Shown: one piece after another, positions 26,667 to 35,425 of the stretch
Layout of the letters: every line of letters starts with the position of its first letter
Position numbering within the stretch: the first letter of the stretch is position 1
Virus record (IMG/VR): IMGVR_UViG_3300024346_000070
Location: 1 to 58,318 of that record
Direction: 5' to 3' (one strand)
From: a virus
DNA length: 58,318 bases
Program-made: the position numbers and the translations under genes
Notes under the pieces: generated by a model
Database searches by the model: none
What the model saw: the letters and a program-made list of their open reading frames with translations, nothing else
What the model was told of the DNA's origin: nothing

Positions 26667-28932
26667 TCTCCTTTATATCTAAGCTGCCCAATGTGGGTTG
26701 TTCCACATCATCCTCAGCATCTGTAATGAAGTTACGTATAACCTCAAAGTAATTATCGTAGTCGTACATACGTATGAATATTTGTTTGGTTAGGTCGAGT
26801 AGTTTATCCACATCACTGGCATGAGTACTGAAGCTATCATGCACAGCTGCAAAGGAACCATCCCACTCAGAGATAACCAAAGCCATATGACTAGCATCCA
26901 TAGAGTGAATGTAGTTAGGCGACATGCCACAGATAAAACCTCTCCTGTCTGGCATACGTGTAGGCACAAGGGCTACGTGTGTAACTTGACCTGTCTTGTT
27001 ACCATACCCTTTGATACGTCCTCTAGCTTTCCTGTCTTGCATGATCCATTTCTCATAGATCACATGGAACCCTGAAGGTGTACTCCACTCAATCCGATCT
27101 TCACCCTTACCATGTTTAAGACTTGTTGTAAACTCTTTCAGTTTAATCACAGTATCATTAAGTTCATATAGATCTTCATCTGTCTTGAAGTTTTTCTTCA
27201 TTAGGGTGTCACGTATCTTAGACAGGTTCCTATACTCAGTGTTAGCTTCGTAGCCATCTGAGTCTACTTTCACATGTGTACCCAATTGGTACATCGCTAG
27301 GTTCTGTAAGTAACTCATAGTAGATAGTGGACCTGGGCACACCTTATCAATTGCTTTGATCAGCAGCTTAGATAGTTTAGTGCAATCATCTTGTGTGATG
27401 TCATAATCTGTGTGGTAGTCTTCCGATTTACAATCAAAGAACATGTTCTCAGCTATCTTCTTAGACCCTGCCGAGTATGCCCTAGTCATAGAGCCACGTT
27501 TGGATATACCTTTACGTATGCTCTTCATGGGCATGTTGTTTAGGATACTATTGAGTCGATCATCTTTACAAAGATTGATCATCTCCTTAGCTGTTTGAAC
27601 ATAGAAATCTTTCTGTATCTCTGAAGGTATTAGACCAACCAATCCACCAGTCTGTGAGTCCTTAGAGATTGCTCCAAGGTGTTGCCAACCATTGTTACTA
27701 CCATCGATGGGGATAGGTAGGCTAGTCATGTGAATACGATTGTCTCTATAAGCACAGTCAAAATCATACCACTCAACACAAGCCGCGAGAAAAGATACTT
27801 TCTTCTCAGCCTGATCAGAGAACTGTGAGTTTTTACCAGCATGTACGATTTCATCCATGTATTCGTTTGTCCACATGATACGATCTTCTAGAGTCATTTT
27901 ATCAACAGATATATTATCTAGTCCTTCTTCTTCAAGGTGACCTTTATAATCAGATGTACACCACTCAGGTATCTCATCTATATTGTAGGACATGTTGAAG
28001 ACAGACGCTGTGTGTATAGCCAACCACTGTAACCCACTTTCAGTCATGGGCTTTGAGTGCTGGAACTTAAACAATCCCCTGGCTAAATCTGATCCTTGAA
28101 AGTTCATAAAGCTTTCGCAGTAGTAGAACCTGCCGCGATAATCTACATCTAGGTATTGATAGAACTCCTCTAGTTCTGATAGCTTACGTGCCTTCTCTGA
28201 TATAAATGCCCACTCAACCATCTTGCTCCTACGTTTAAGCTCTTTAGCATCGTTGTCTTTAATAGGATCAGTAGATATGAACAGGTCTTTGTTCTCAACC
28301 ATCGCATTGTAAACTGGCTTGTTTATCTTCCAAGCAGTCTGCTGTAGTTTGTTAAGAGCTTGTACCCAAGGGGCATATGGATCTATCGCATCACCATCTA
28401 CTCTACCTTTGATTACTGGTCTGTGAACACCATTGATCTGCTGTATCATACCAGCTATATCTTTGGGCCGTAAGGTACTGGTAGATGCTAAGGGAAAGCT
28501 CCCACCTTTCTCAGGTATCACACCTAACTCGTACCACCTATGGGACGCAGACACCACATGACAGCTGTTACGGGTCTTAGCATAGGACAAGTCGATAAAC
28601 CCTAGGTTGTATAAGGCTTCTACGAACAGGTCTCCTATGGACACTACAGAGCCCCAGGGAAGGGGCTCTCTATCTAGTTCTTTACCCACACTCTGACCTA
28701 TTTTACTAGATGCATTAGTAAGTGTGGAGGTACCAGCTGGGCTTGAACTAGTATCTTTAGTGAATTGCATTTGAAGTATGGAGATACTTTTCATAACGTA
28801 ACTTTCCATACGCTCACTGTAATTTCCAGACAACCTCATCAAGAGCCCAGCAAGATGGGGCCTTCGACGTGCAGGACTTACACCATCTACCCTCTTGACA
28901 AGGTAATCAACTATCTCTTGGAGTGCTGACAT
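26638..28932 (-). CDS. T7-like DNA-dependent RNA polymerase
   Basis: This encodes 764 residues (T7 has 883). Motifs: DYRG-R268, motif A PIDGSNNGWQHLGAI with D410, motif B K478-RGS-M-TRA-Y486, and motif C SPNYIHSMDASHMAL...VHDSFS with D699. All catalytic residues are present. The N-terminal promoter-binding part is shorter than in T7. Motif B has YS where T7 has YG. Five promoter-like sites with core TAAGTTCCTTATAG are its likely targets. Unlike in T7, where RNAP is the first gene, here it is near the far end of the minus arm, so something else must transcribe it first. Confidence 0.95.
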   Translation of the reverse strand: MSALQEIVDYLVKRVDGVSPARRRPHLAGLLMRLSGNYSERMESYVMKSISILQMQFTKDTSSSPAGTSTLTNASSKIGQSVGKELDREPLPWGSVVSIGDLFVEALYNLGFIDLSYAKTRNSCHVVSASHRWYELGVIPEKGGSFPLASTSTLRPKDIAGMIQQINGVHRPVIKGRVDGDAIDPYAPWVQALNKLQQTAWKINKPVYNAMVENKDLFISTDPIKDNDAKELKRRSKMVEWAFISEKARKLSELEEFYQYLDVDYRGRFYYCESFMNFQGSDLARGLFKFQHSKPMTESGLQWLAIHTASVFNMSYNIDEIPEWCTSDYKGHLEEEGLDNISVDKMTLEDRIMWTNEYMDEIVHAGKNSQFSDQAEKKVSFLAACVEWYDFDCAYRDNRIHMTSLPIPIDGSNNGWQHLGAISKDSQTGGLVGLIPSEIQKDFYVQTAKEMINLCKDDRLNSILNNMPMKSIRKGISKRGSMTRAYSAGSKKIAENMFFDCKSEDYHTDYDITQDDCTKLSKLLIKAIDKVCPGPLSTMSYLQNLAMYQLGTHVKVDSDGYEANTEYRNLSKIRDTLMKKNFKTDEDLYELNDTVIKLKEFTTSLKHGKGEDRIEWSTPSGFHVIYEKWIMQDRKARGRIKGYGNKTGQVTHVALVPTRMPDRRGFICGMSPNYIHSMDASHMALVISEWDGSFAAVHDSFSTHASDVDKLLDLTKQIFIRMYDYDNYFEVIRNFITDAEDDVEQPTLGSLDIKEIENSDYFFA

Positions 28933-28940
28933 GTATTCTC

Positions 28941-30560
28941 CTATGTAGCTATGTAATCAAAACCAACCTCTTTATTTTGAAGTCGGGTAGTCTGTGCATC
29001 ATATGTTGCAGCACCAGCATCACCAGTCTTACCTGTAAACCTAGACTTAAGAACCCTGAAGTTAACAGTGTTACGTTCGTATTCGTCAGATGCTGTTAGG
29101 TTCCTTGAGAATGCAATGATATCAAATGAGATCTGTTTGATAGAACCAGAGCCCTTGATGTCATCGATGGATGCAATGTTACCATCCTCGAATGCCTTAC
29201 CACCTTGTGCCTTACGAAGATGAGAGATCAAACCTAGCCAGATGTTGTGTCGCTTGACGATTTTGAGGAGGTCGGACATGAACTTGTCGATGGCTTCATT
29301 ACCCGATAGACCGTCACTTCCTTCTGATACAGCGATTGTGATGTGGTCGAGGACCAGATATTTACAACCCATGAGGGCCATGTATTCGATTTTGTCGATG
29401 AGGCTGTCATCTCCGACTGATCCTTGGTGGTCAAGGAGGACGAGTCTTTCATCTCCAAACACTTGTTCAAAGCCTTGTCTAAGTTCGTTTTCATCCGGAG
29501 GTGTGTCTTCATTAAGCGACTTTTTGAGTACCATTCCAATGAACTTCTCTGCCGTATCTCCAACGCTTTCTTCCAGACTGATAAGCCCCACGCGATCTTT
29601 TGTTTTTGAGAGAAGATCCAAGATAATCTCTTTGATAATAGTAGACTTACCACTGCCAGTTCCAGAAGTGAATAAAGTAATCTCACCATGTCTAATTCCC
29701 TTTAGTTTATCGTTTAAACCACTCAAACAAACAGGGTAGGGTACACACTCTACATTCTGTCGTTGAATGAATTGATCCCAGATAGGTTTGCCTGTAACGA
29801 TACCTGAGGGGTTCCAACTCTGTGCATTCCACACACACTCTAGTAAGGTCTTCCAACCATGCTTAAGTAGTGTGTCATTAGCGTCATTCTCTGGTAGCTT
29901 TGCGACTTTAGCCTTACCTGGTTTAATCATCTTACCAAGGAAGTCAGACATCTTTTTACCAGCTTCATCCTGATCCATCATTATTACGACAGTCTTGAAT
30001 GAGTTTATCCAATCCCGTTGAGCCAGAGCGCAAGAGGTAGAAGATGAAGAAGGTACAGCGACCACAGAATAGGTTCTACCGTATTTTTCTTTGTAGGCTT
30101 GCGCGACACTGAGTGCGTCGATTTCTCCTTCACAGATGACCAGCGTAAATCCTGATGTTGATTGTTGTTGTCCGAATAGTTCGACATTTTTGAAGTCTCC
30201 ATGAGTACGAAACTCTTTAGGGAGCTTACGCTCTTTGTATGCAGACAGTTCTCCATTGATAGTGTAGGGATAGAAATGTGATTGAGGTTTCCCATTGATG
30301 TCTACAGACATCTTAACATTAAAATGGTCAACCACATCTTGAGATATTCCACGACTAGTCATTGGATAGCTTCTGTATGTATTGATCTCATCTATCATCG
30401 ATGAGTTCATAAGGAAATCGGTATCTTCTATAAGTTCCATTGGTTTTCTTTCGTTTAAAAATACTGTTATTCCACATGAAAAGCAGTGGCTTCTTGGGTT
30501 ATCATCATTGTATACATGGTTAGCATCAGAGCTTCCACAATTTTCACAATTAGTTTTCAC
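28941..30560 (-). CDS. Primase-helicase (T7 gp4-like)
   Basis: This encodes 539 residues. The N-terminal zinc ribbon has C5-x2-C8 and C27-x2-C30 (CENC, CFSC). It is followed by a TOPRIM primase core (LVICEGEIDALSVAQAY and VVIMMDQDEAGKKM) and a DnaB/RecA-like helicase from about residue 270, with Walker A TSGTGSGKST (K305), LISLEES, and KYLVLDHITIA as Walker B. It unwinds the fork and makes primers for the phage DNA polymerase. It is encoded between RNAP and RusA with an 8-base gap to RNAP. It matches T7 gp4 in length and domain order. Confidence 0.95.
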   Translation of the reverse strand: MKTNCENCGSSDANHVYNDDNPRSHCFSCGITVFLNERKPMELIEDTDFLMNSSMIDEINTYRSYPMTSRGISQDVVDHFNVKMSVDINGKPQSHFYPYTINGELSAYKERKLPKEFRTHGDFKNVELFGQQQSTSGFTLVICEGEIDALSVAQAYKEKYGRTYSVVAVPSSSSTSCALAQRDWINSFKTVVIMMDQDEAGKKMSDFLGKMIKPGKAKVAKLPENDANDTLLKHGWKTLLECVWNAQSWNPSGIVTGKPIWDQFIQRQNVECVPYPVCLSGLNDKLKGIRHGEITLFTSGTGSGKSTIIKEIILDLLSKTKDRVGLISLEESVGDTAEKFIGMVLKKSLNEDTPPDENELRQGFEQVFGDERLVLLDHQGSVGDDSLIDKIEYMALMGCKYLVLDHITIAVSEGSDGLSGNEAIDKFMSDLLKIVKRHNIWLGLISHLRKAQGGKAFEDGNIASIDDIKGSGSIKQISFDIIAFSRNLTASDEYERNTVNFRVLKSRFTGKTGDAGAATYDAQTTRLQNKEVGFDYIAT

Positions 30561-30590
30561 CAGTAATCCCTTTCGATTTTTATGTCACGA

Positions 30591-30989
30591 TTACGATTCT
30601 TTTTTATCCGAGTCTTTGAATGCTTGGAGGCCCACTTCAAGTTCTTCTGCTTTTTCAACTCGAACCCAGAGGTATTCTCCTCCTCGTTTAACTCTGTCTC
30701 TTTGAAGGATGATTCCTTGTACCGTTTTATCATTGAACTCCTCGAATATATTTTGATAGGTATCAAGTAAAGGTTTAATTATATTATCTAGGTCAGAAGC
30801 TTTGTTAGATAAGCCAGCGTACACAATGAAGTGGACAGGATTACTTTTAAAATCCCATGTCTGATCCATTAGTATCACTGCCATATCCTCTTGAAACCTC
30901 TTGTAGTCAGCTGTCTTGTAGGTTGTCCTGCCTTTCCTGACAAACATCCTGTTGGCTGACAGTGGTTTTATTTGGAATAGGTTTTCCAT
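30591..30989 (-). CDS. RusA-like Holliday junction resolvase
   Basis: This encodes 132 residues from the ATG at 30989, chosen because GAGAGG precedes it and upstream codons extend far into the HNH gene without family similarity. The core is YAGLSNKASDLDNIIKPLLDT...FNDKTVQGIILQRDRV, the RusA pattern DxDN..K..LD followed by a D..V segment. The acidic residues that bind metal are present. It would resolve branched recombination or replication intermediates before packaging, the job of T7 gp3. It is encoded inside the replication operon. Confidence 0.8.
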   Translation of the reverse strand: MENLFQIKPLSANRMFVRKGRTTYKTADYKRFQEDMAVILMDQTWDFKSNPVHFIVYAGLSNKASDLDNIIKPLLDTYQNIFEEFNDKTVQGIILQRDRVKRGGEYLWVRVEKAEELEVGLQAFKDSDKKES

Positions 30990-31263
30990 CACGCCTCTCT
31001 GCTGTTCTGATAGCATGACAGTTATGGCACACCACTTCTGTTTTAAAGACTTCATTAAGAATGTCACCGATATCTTTATCGGAAGATATCATTCGAGATA
31101 CATTGTGAAGCTTTTCATACTTAGGTAGATGGTCGAAGGCTAAAGCATCTGGATGTTTATCATAACCACAATCAGTACACCCTATGTCAGTCTTCAATAT
31201 TCCTATGAACTGACGCTTGCTTTTTCGACTTATACTCTTCAATTTGTTTTTTAATGTCATCAA
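30907..31263 (-). CDS. HNH endonuclease
   Basis: This encodes up to 118 residues. The zinc-type HNH signature is clear: CTDCGYDKHPDALAFDH, then KTEVVCHNCHAIRTAERR. It overlaps the exonuclease gene upstream (77 bases) and the RusA gene downstream (83 bases), so the true start may be a little later than 31263. Such small HNH proteins are often free-standing homing or debranching nucleases in phage replication operons. It could also act with terminase, but it is not near the packaging genes. The unusual double overlap suggests insertion into the operon. Confidence 0.75.
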   Translation of the reverse strand: MMTLKNKLKSISRKSKRQFIGILKTDIGCTDCGYDKHPDALAFDHLPKYEKLHNVSRMISSDKDIGDILNEVFKTEVVCHNCHAIRTAERRDGKPIPNKTTVSQQDVCQERQDNLQDS

Positions 31264-31936
31264 GTTCTTCCCATGATGTTAGCATTGTTAATAGACGTTT
31301 AGATATTTCAGGATCACCTGCTGCATTAGCTCTCCAAGCAGCCCTTACCCTATTCCATCTACGATGCATAGGAACTCCTTTAAGAAGCTTCTCTGCTTTC
31401 TTAGGACCAATCCCTTTAATTCCAGGTATATTGTCAGACCTGTCACCAGTTAGGCACTGTAGCATAAGCTTAAGGTCAGCAGTGTCTTCACTTACCTCTG
31501 TTAGCTCCTTCTTTACAAAGTTGTAATGTGTTCCAGGTATTTGTAAAAGATCTTTATCAATACCAACAACTGTGTACTCTTGATCTACATCTCTGCATTC
31601 AGCTGCCCAGATAGAGACAAGATCATCTGCCTCCATATCATCAGCTTCTACAGCGTTATGTTTATCAACCATGTACTGATGACCATAGTTCAAAGCTTCT
31701 TTAACGTCTTCGTCTAACTCCTTACGTGTTGACTTGTAGTCGGAGTATATTTCCTTTCGGAAATTACCCCTTCCTTTAATTGCTACAAGAAATTTATCTG
31801 ATCCACAATTTTGTTGGATCTCTTTCATAGTGTGGTCGATGCCAACACGTATGTCTTTTTTCTTCTTGGTTACACAAGCCATCCGAAAATAGATTGAGTC
31901 TGAGTCTACCAGTATTACTGCATTATCAGTGAACAT
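31187..31936 (-). CDS. 5'-3' exonuclease (FEN / T7 gp6 family)
   Basis: This encodes 249 residues. Metal-binding acidic motifs are in order: ILVDSDSIYFRMA, EADDMEADDLVSIWA, VVGIDKDLLQIPG, then the helix-hairpin-helix LTGDRSDNIPGIKGIGPKKAEKLL. It removes RNA primers and degrades host DNA, as T7 gp6 and T5 D15 do. Its start overlaps the DNA polymerase stop by 11 bases, indicating coupled translation of two enzymes acting at the same fork. Confidence 0.9.
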   Translation of the reverse strand: MFTDNAVILVDSDSIYFRMACVTKKKKDIRVGIDHTMKEIQQNCGSDKFLVAIKGRGNFRKEIYSDYKSTRKELDEDVKEALNYGHQYMVDKHNAVEADDMEADDLVSIWAAECRDVDQEYTVVGIDKDLLQIPGTHYNFVKKELTEVSEDTADLKLMLQCLTGDRSDNIPGIKGIGPKKAEKLLKGVPMHRRWNRVRAAWRANAAGDPEISKRLLTMLTSWEELDDIKKQIEEYKSKKQASVHRNIED

Positions 31937-33764
31937 CTGCGTAGCTTTCTCCTATTACATAATCACCACCATCCATACATGTTACACCGAACATCTCTGG
32001 ACCAGCAGCAAAAGATTCTGTTAGAATTTCCCCAACACGTTTAGCATCGTCGGGGTGCGATTGGAATGCCATCTCATCATGATAAAACAAACGAGGTTCA
32101 GCACGTAGATTTTCTTCACGTATCTTATTCCATGCCCACATCAGTGAAGCCTTACAGGTTACACCTTCAGCAGCTTGGAGTAAGTAGTTGAGAGTTTGAT
32201 GACCAGATCCACAGAACACAGGGCGTCCATCCAGAGCAGGAAACCACCCATCACCTTGTTGGTTAGATGTTTTGCTCCAAATGTTTAGAAGTTTCTTCTT
32301 AAGTTCTTCCAAACCTTTGATACCCTTAGCGAAGTCAGCACGAGACTTACGTCCTACTTCACTGTTTGATTTGCCTGAAAGAACTTGCCCCAACTTAGCG
32401 TCACCAGCACCAAAAAGATAAGCATATAAATACCCCTTAGCGACACCCCTAGAGCATCCAAGAGCATCAGCATTTCGTTGGTGTTGATCCCCATAGCGAA
32501 CCTCATTAGTGAAATCATCGTTCCCAACATAATGACAAAGACCACGTAGCTGATTACCAGCACTATCGGCACCAACAATAACATACCCTGGGTCAGGTTT
32601 AAGCATCCCACGTATCTCTTTACCCCAAGGTGTTTCAATACCTGGGAGGTTTGCGATAACTTCGTGACGTACTCTGAAGGTAGGAGTACCAATAGTCCAC
32701 ATGTTACCATGAAGTCGTTTATCATCTGAGCCCTCTACTTTTTCTACCCAGCCCTCCATGAGAGAAGCTTTGTGACGCAATACATAATACTCGTCTACCA
32801 TCATGCCAACTTCTCCAAGTTTAGACAATGAGGATGTTGTCAGTTTGGGTCCAGTTGTTACCCATTCTCTTCCGATTTTCTTTCGGTTGTACTCGTCTGG
32901 TTTCCATCCGATAGTTTTAAGCCAATCCTTGACCGCTTCTTGAGATCCCAGTTTAGCTTGTTCCTTAGTTGTTCGTTGGAATTTGAAATCTGGTCCTGCG
33001 AGATGGGTGTCTGTGACCGAGACTTCCGTTCCAAAATATTCAGTAAGCAGCTTGGCAGTTGTCGCATTGTATTTCCCATTCTTATTGTACTTGGGAGACT
33101 TAGGTTCTTTGTCAATGTAGACAACCTTAGTTCCCATCTGAGGCTCAATGGTGTTAGAGATCTCAGCCATACGCTGTTGCATTGTTCCCAATAGGGTCTT
33201 AGCTTCTTCCATGTCAAAGTACCAGCCCTTGACTTTGCAGAATGCATTAAACTTAGCTGTTTCATGCTCAGCCTGCATACCTAGTTTGATTTTAGGATTG
33301 TATGCAGAAACCTTCTTGTACTCTGAGAGTAACTCATTGTACACATCGACATTCACACGAACATCTTGAACACAGTAGCGTAACATTTCTCTTGAGTATT
33401 CATCCCAGCCACCTTCATATGCAATCTTACTGTTTCCGAGGTGTTCACCCCAACCTGCAAGACCATGCTTGTGACCACGTTTGTACCTCAGAACTTGAGA
33501 CATGACCCAAGTGTCGTGTAGTCGTTTCTCGTTCAGGGTAGTACCACATAGTTTATCCATTACTACATTGTCAAAACCAATGATGTTATGGCCCACTAGT
33601 AGGTCTGCATTCTGAAGCAGTGAAGCACCATCAGCGATAGATCCATGTAGGTTATCGTGATCAGAGAACTTATAGATCTGGTTAGTGTCTAGGTTTTGTG
33701 CAACAATCATCCACACAGTGTCTGGAGTAAGACCATTACATTCGATATCATAACATAAACGCAT
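31926..33764 (-). CDS. DNA polymerase, family A (T7-like)
   Basis: This encodes 612 residues (T7 gp5 has 704). A 3'-5' exonuclease comes first: YDIECNG, LVGHNIIGFD, and MLRYCVQDVRV. The polymerase follows: motif A VGADSAGNQLRG (D400), motif B RGVAK443GYLY447AYLFGAG, motif C FYHD563EMAF. Y447 is the position of E. coli Pol I F762 and T7 Y526. A Tyr there allows efficient dideoxynucleotide use and, in published virome surveys, goes with lytic phages. The shorter length suggests no large thioredoxin-binding insert. It is followed directly by the exonuclease. Confidence 0.95.
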   Translation of the reverse strand: MRLCYDIECNGLTPDTVWMIVAQNLDTNQIYKFSDHDNLHGSIADGASLLQNADLLVGHNIIGFDNVVMDKLCGTTLNEKRLHDTWVMSQVLRYKRGHKHGLAGWGEHLGNSKIAYEGGWDEYSREMLRYCVQDVRVNVDVYNELLSEYKKVSAYNPKIKLGMQAEHETAKFNAFCKVKGWYFDMEEAKTLLGTMQQRMAEISNTIEPQMGTKVVYIDKEPKSPKYNKNGKYNATTAKLLTEYFGTEVSVTDTHLAGPDFKFQRTTKEQAKLGSQEAVKDWLKTIGWKPDEYNRKKIGREWVTTGPKLTTSSLSKLGEVGMMVDEYYVLRHKASLMEGWVEKVEGSDDKRLHGNMWTIGTPTFRVRHEVIANLPGIETPWGKEIRGMLKPDPGYVIVGADSAGNQLRGLCHYVGNDDFTNEVRYGDQHQRNADALGCSRGVAKGYLYAYLFGAGDAKLGQVLSGKSNSEVGRKSRADFAKGIKGLEELKKKLLNIWSKTSNQQGDGWFPALDGRPVFCGSGHQTLNYLLQAAEGVTCKASLMWAWNKIREENLRAEPRLFYHDEMAFQSHPDDAKRVGEILTESFAAGPEMFGVTCMDGGDYVIGESYADVH

Positions 33765-33778
33765 GTTGCGTCCTTTCT

Positions 33779-34000
33779 TTATTTATTTAAGTACATTTTA
33801 AGATCGTTATATCCACCAATGAAAATATCATCGTGATATACAATAGGTACAGTGTTCATCAGAGATCTCTCCATGATGTACTTACCCAATTCTGGCTGTA
33901 TGTCTATAGCATACTCAGTTAACCCTTCTCCGGTTTCACGTAACAACTCTTTAGCTTTGTCACAGAAAGGACAGTTTGCTATCCCATAGATTTCATACAT
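33779..34000 (-). CDS. Glutaredoxin
   Basis: This encodes 73 residues, the size of a minimal glutaredoxin. The active site is CPFC (residues 10-13), followed by the TVP cis-proline segment and GGYNDL glutathione-binding turn. It probably supplies electrons to the phage ribonucleotide reductase at 5564-7318, though that gene lies in the other transcription arm. The stop and start overlap with neighbours (one base with the DUF3310 gene), so it is part of the replication operon. Confidence 0.92.
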   Translation of the reverse strand: MYEIYGIANCPFCDKAKELLRETGEGLTEYAIDIQPELGKYIMERSLMNTVPIVYHDDIFIGGYNDLKMYLNK

Positions 34001-34335
34001 TAAAGTTTAACCTCACCATTCAATTGGTTGATACGCATTTCAGCATATCTAATTACTTTTTCTAAGTCAACTATTTCTGACTCAACCTGTGTCTTGCCTT
34101 CGTACATTTTATAACCTGCACGACTGGCATACTTAATGATGTTACCACGCCAGAACTCAAAGCCATTACGCATGATGTATGTAATAGGCTCAATGGACCA
34201 ACGTGCATAGTGTTCAGGTTCATTCACGATGTCTGATGTATGCTCTGACAATACACTCTCCTTAAAGTCTTCACGTTCTTTTATTAGTCGATCCCATTCA
34301 CTTTTTATCATTGCTTTTACCATTCTTTTTATCAA
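34000..34335 (-). CDS. DUF3310 protein
   Basis: This encodes up to 111 residues. The stretch DIVNEPEHYARWSIEPITYI, followed by FWRGNIIKYASRAG and LEKVIRYAEMRI, is the DUF3310 signature, common in phage nucleotide-metabolism operons. Sometimes it is called a nucleotide kinase, without firm proof. The first codon at 34335 is TTG; ATG codons at 34323 and 34311 are alternatives. The 34311 start would leave a 14-base overlap with the 40-residue gene upstream and is attractive. Function is unknown. Confidence 0.75.
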   Translation of the reverse strand: MIKRMVKAMIKSEWDRLIKEREDFKESVLSEHTSDIVNEPEHYARWSIEPITYIMRNGFEFWRGNIIKYASRAGYKMYEGKTQVESEIVDLEKVIRYAEMRINQLNGEVKL

Positions 34336-34420
34336 GTTCCTTAGCAGCTTTACGCTCTTCTGGTGTCATTGGTCTAATGTCTGTGAAGTCAGCTTCTAAA
34401 GGCCACTCATTGTCTGTCAT
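34298..34420 (-). CDS. 40-residue charged microprotein
   Basis: A short frame: ATG at 34420 with GGGAGG nine bases upstream, stop TGA at 34298-34300. The product starts MTDNEWPLEADFTDIRPMTP and ends in a Lys-rich tail. It overlaps the 58-residue gene upstream by 14 bases and the DUF3310 start downstream. The strong ribosome site and tight fit in the operon argue that it is translated. No family is recognised. Confidence 0.6.
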   Translation of the reverse strand: MTDNEWPLEADFTDIRPMTPEERKAAKELDKKNGKSNDKK

Positions 34421-34583
34421 TGTCTGCCTCCCAGTATAGACCAGTCTTAATGAGTGACACAAAGCCTACGTTAAAGATGGCAGCAAAGGTCTTGGGGTCA
34501 CACTCTACTTGCAACGTGGCACTGCCATCCTCATGCTCAGTTATCTCAGTAATCTTGACGGGTTCATTTATATACTCACTCAT
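34407..34583 (-). CDS. 58-residue conserved-looking small protein after thyX
   Basis: ATG at 34583 overlaps the thyX stop (GATGAGTGA), a coupling arrangement. The product (MSEYINEPVKITEITEHEDG, then SATLQVECDPKTFAAIFNVG) ends in a hydrophobic helix, FVSLIKTGLYW. The mix of a short beta hairpin and amphipathic helix is seen in many small phage proteins of unknown role. It occupies the whole space between thyX and the 40-residue gene, so leaving it out would create a gap in an otherwise gapless operon. Confidence 0.7.
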   Translation of the reverse strand: MSEYINEPVKITEITEHEDGSATLQVECDPKTFAAIFNVGFVSLIKTGLYWEADNDRQ

Positions 34584-35220
34584 CTCTCAATGCCACCCAT
34601 GATACAGGGAACAGGTCTTCCATCTTTAGACTGATGGCCCATGCTACCTCTTGTGTTTCTGCTTGTGTGTCAGACTTACAGCGTAGGTTGCACATATCAG
34701 AAAAAGCATCAAGGCTACCTGACCAGTACCACTCAGTCATCATCGACTGGGGCAGTACCATACGTGCTTGCTCTGGACATACTCCTTCATCTAATAGGAC
34801 CATGTATGTCGCTAGATGTTGTGCCCATTGTGTCTCCTGATTTACGGTGATATTGACAAGCCCCTCAGACCCTTGCTTTTTATCAGCACTACGTCCACGC
34901 CATTCCATAGGTTCGTAGAACTCAGGCTCTTCATCAACGTAGCGCCTAGATATTTCGTTCCATCTCAAGAACTTATGCTTCACTAGCTGCCGTGCTACAA
35001 AGATCGGAGCCTTGATGTGGAAGCTGGCAAAGCAATGCCCAAAGGGACTGATATGTTTCTCTCTTGCAAGGTAACGTATCAGCTTTGCATCCTTCTCCTT
35101 GAGCTTGGGTGGACCCCATGGATCATCTTCCATCTCGCTTGTCTTGCCGAATGATACACGAGCAGCGTTGGCTACAGTTAAGTCTTTACCCATGTGGGCT
35201 ATGTATGTTGCTTTAATCAT
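34576..35220 (-). CDS. thyX: Flavin-dependent thymidylate synthase
   Basis: This encodes 214 residues, normal for ThyX. The signature region reads ARQLVKHKFLRWNEISRRYV (canonical RHRxxSxNExSxRY with Lys and Arg substitutions). The upstream HISPFGHCFASFHIKAPIF and downstream EQARMVLPQSMMTEWYWSGSL segments are also typical. It makes dTMP from dUMP using FAD, NADPH and methylene-tetrahydrofolate. With RNR, glutaredoxin and MazG it forms the phage nucleotide-supply set. It overlaps the DUF1127 gene upstream by 8 bases. Confidence 0.93.
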   Translation of the reverse strand: MIKATYIAHMGKDLTVANAARVSFGKTSEMEDDPWGPPKLKEKDAKLIRYLAREKHISPFGHCFASFHIKAPIFVARQLVKHKFLRWNEISRRYVDEEPEFYEPMEWRGRSADKKQGSEGLVNITVNQETQWAQHLATYMVLLDEGVCPEQARMVLPQSMMTEWYWSGSLDAFSDMCNLRCKSDTQAETQEVAWAISLKMEDLFPVSWVALRDE

Positions 35221-35425
35221 TGTTGTTTTTACTTTCTTGCTCAGTTATGTTTCGAACTGTTCTGTGAAAATCTATAACGCTACGGGCTACTTCATCAATC
35301 TGTGTTCTGTGTATCCCAATATCACGAAGTTCTAGATCATTTAGTTCGTGAAGTGATTTAATAGTTGCATTCATATTCCGTCTGCGTCTTAGTGTTTCTC
35401 GTATTTCTTTAATTTTATCAAACAT
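35213..35425 (-). CDS. DUF1127 domain protein
   Basis: This encodes 70 residues. The segment SLHELNDLELRDIGIHRTQIDEVAR matches the DUF1127 (YjiS-like) motif L..L.D..L.DIGI.R..I, with an Arg-rich helix before it (RETLRRRRNMN). Such small proteins are abundant in Alphaproteobacteria, where some bind RNA and affect phosphate and carbon metabolism. Finding one in a phage early operon suggests capture from an alphaproteobacterial host or mimicry of a host regulator. It overlaps both neighbours by 8 bases. Confidence 0.75.
   Translation of the reverse strand: MFDKIKEIRETLRRRRNMNATIKSLHELNDLELRDIGIHRTQIDEVARSVIDFHRTVRNITEQESKNNND

Noticed and set aside
30989-31067. Upstream extension of the RusA gene to 31067
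   Set aside because: The extra 26 residues overlap the HNH coding region, show no family similarity and the internal ATG at 30989 has a GAGAGG site.
34325-34345. AAGTTCCTTA near 34330 as a sixth phage promoter
   Set aside because: It lacks the upstream TCTCT bases and the TATAG start, and lies inside the 40-residue gene; chance match.
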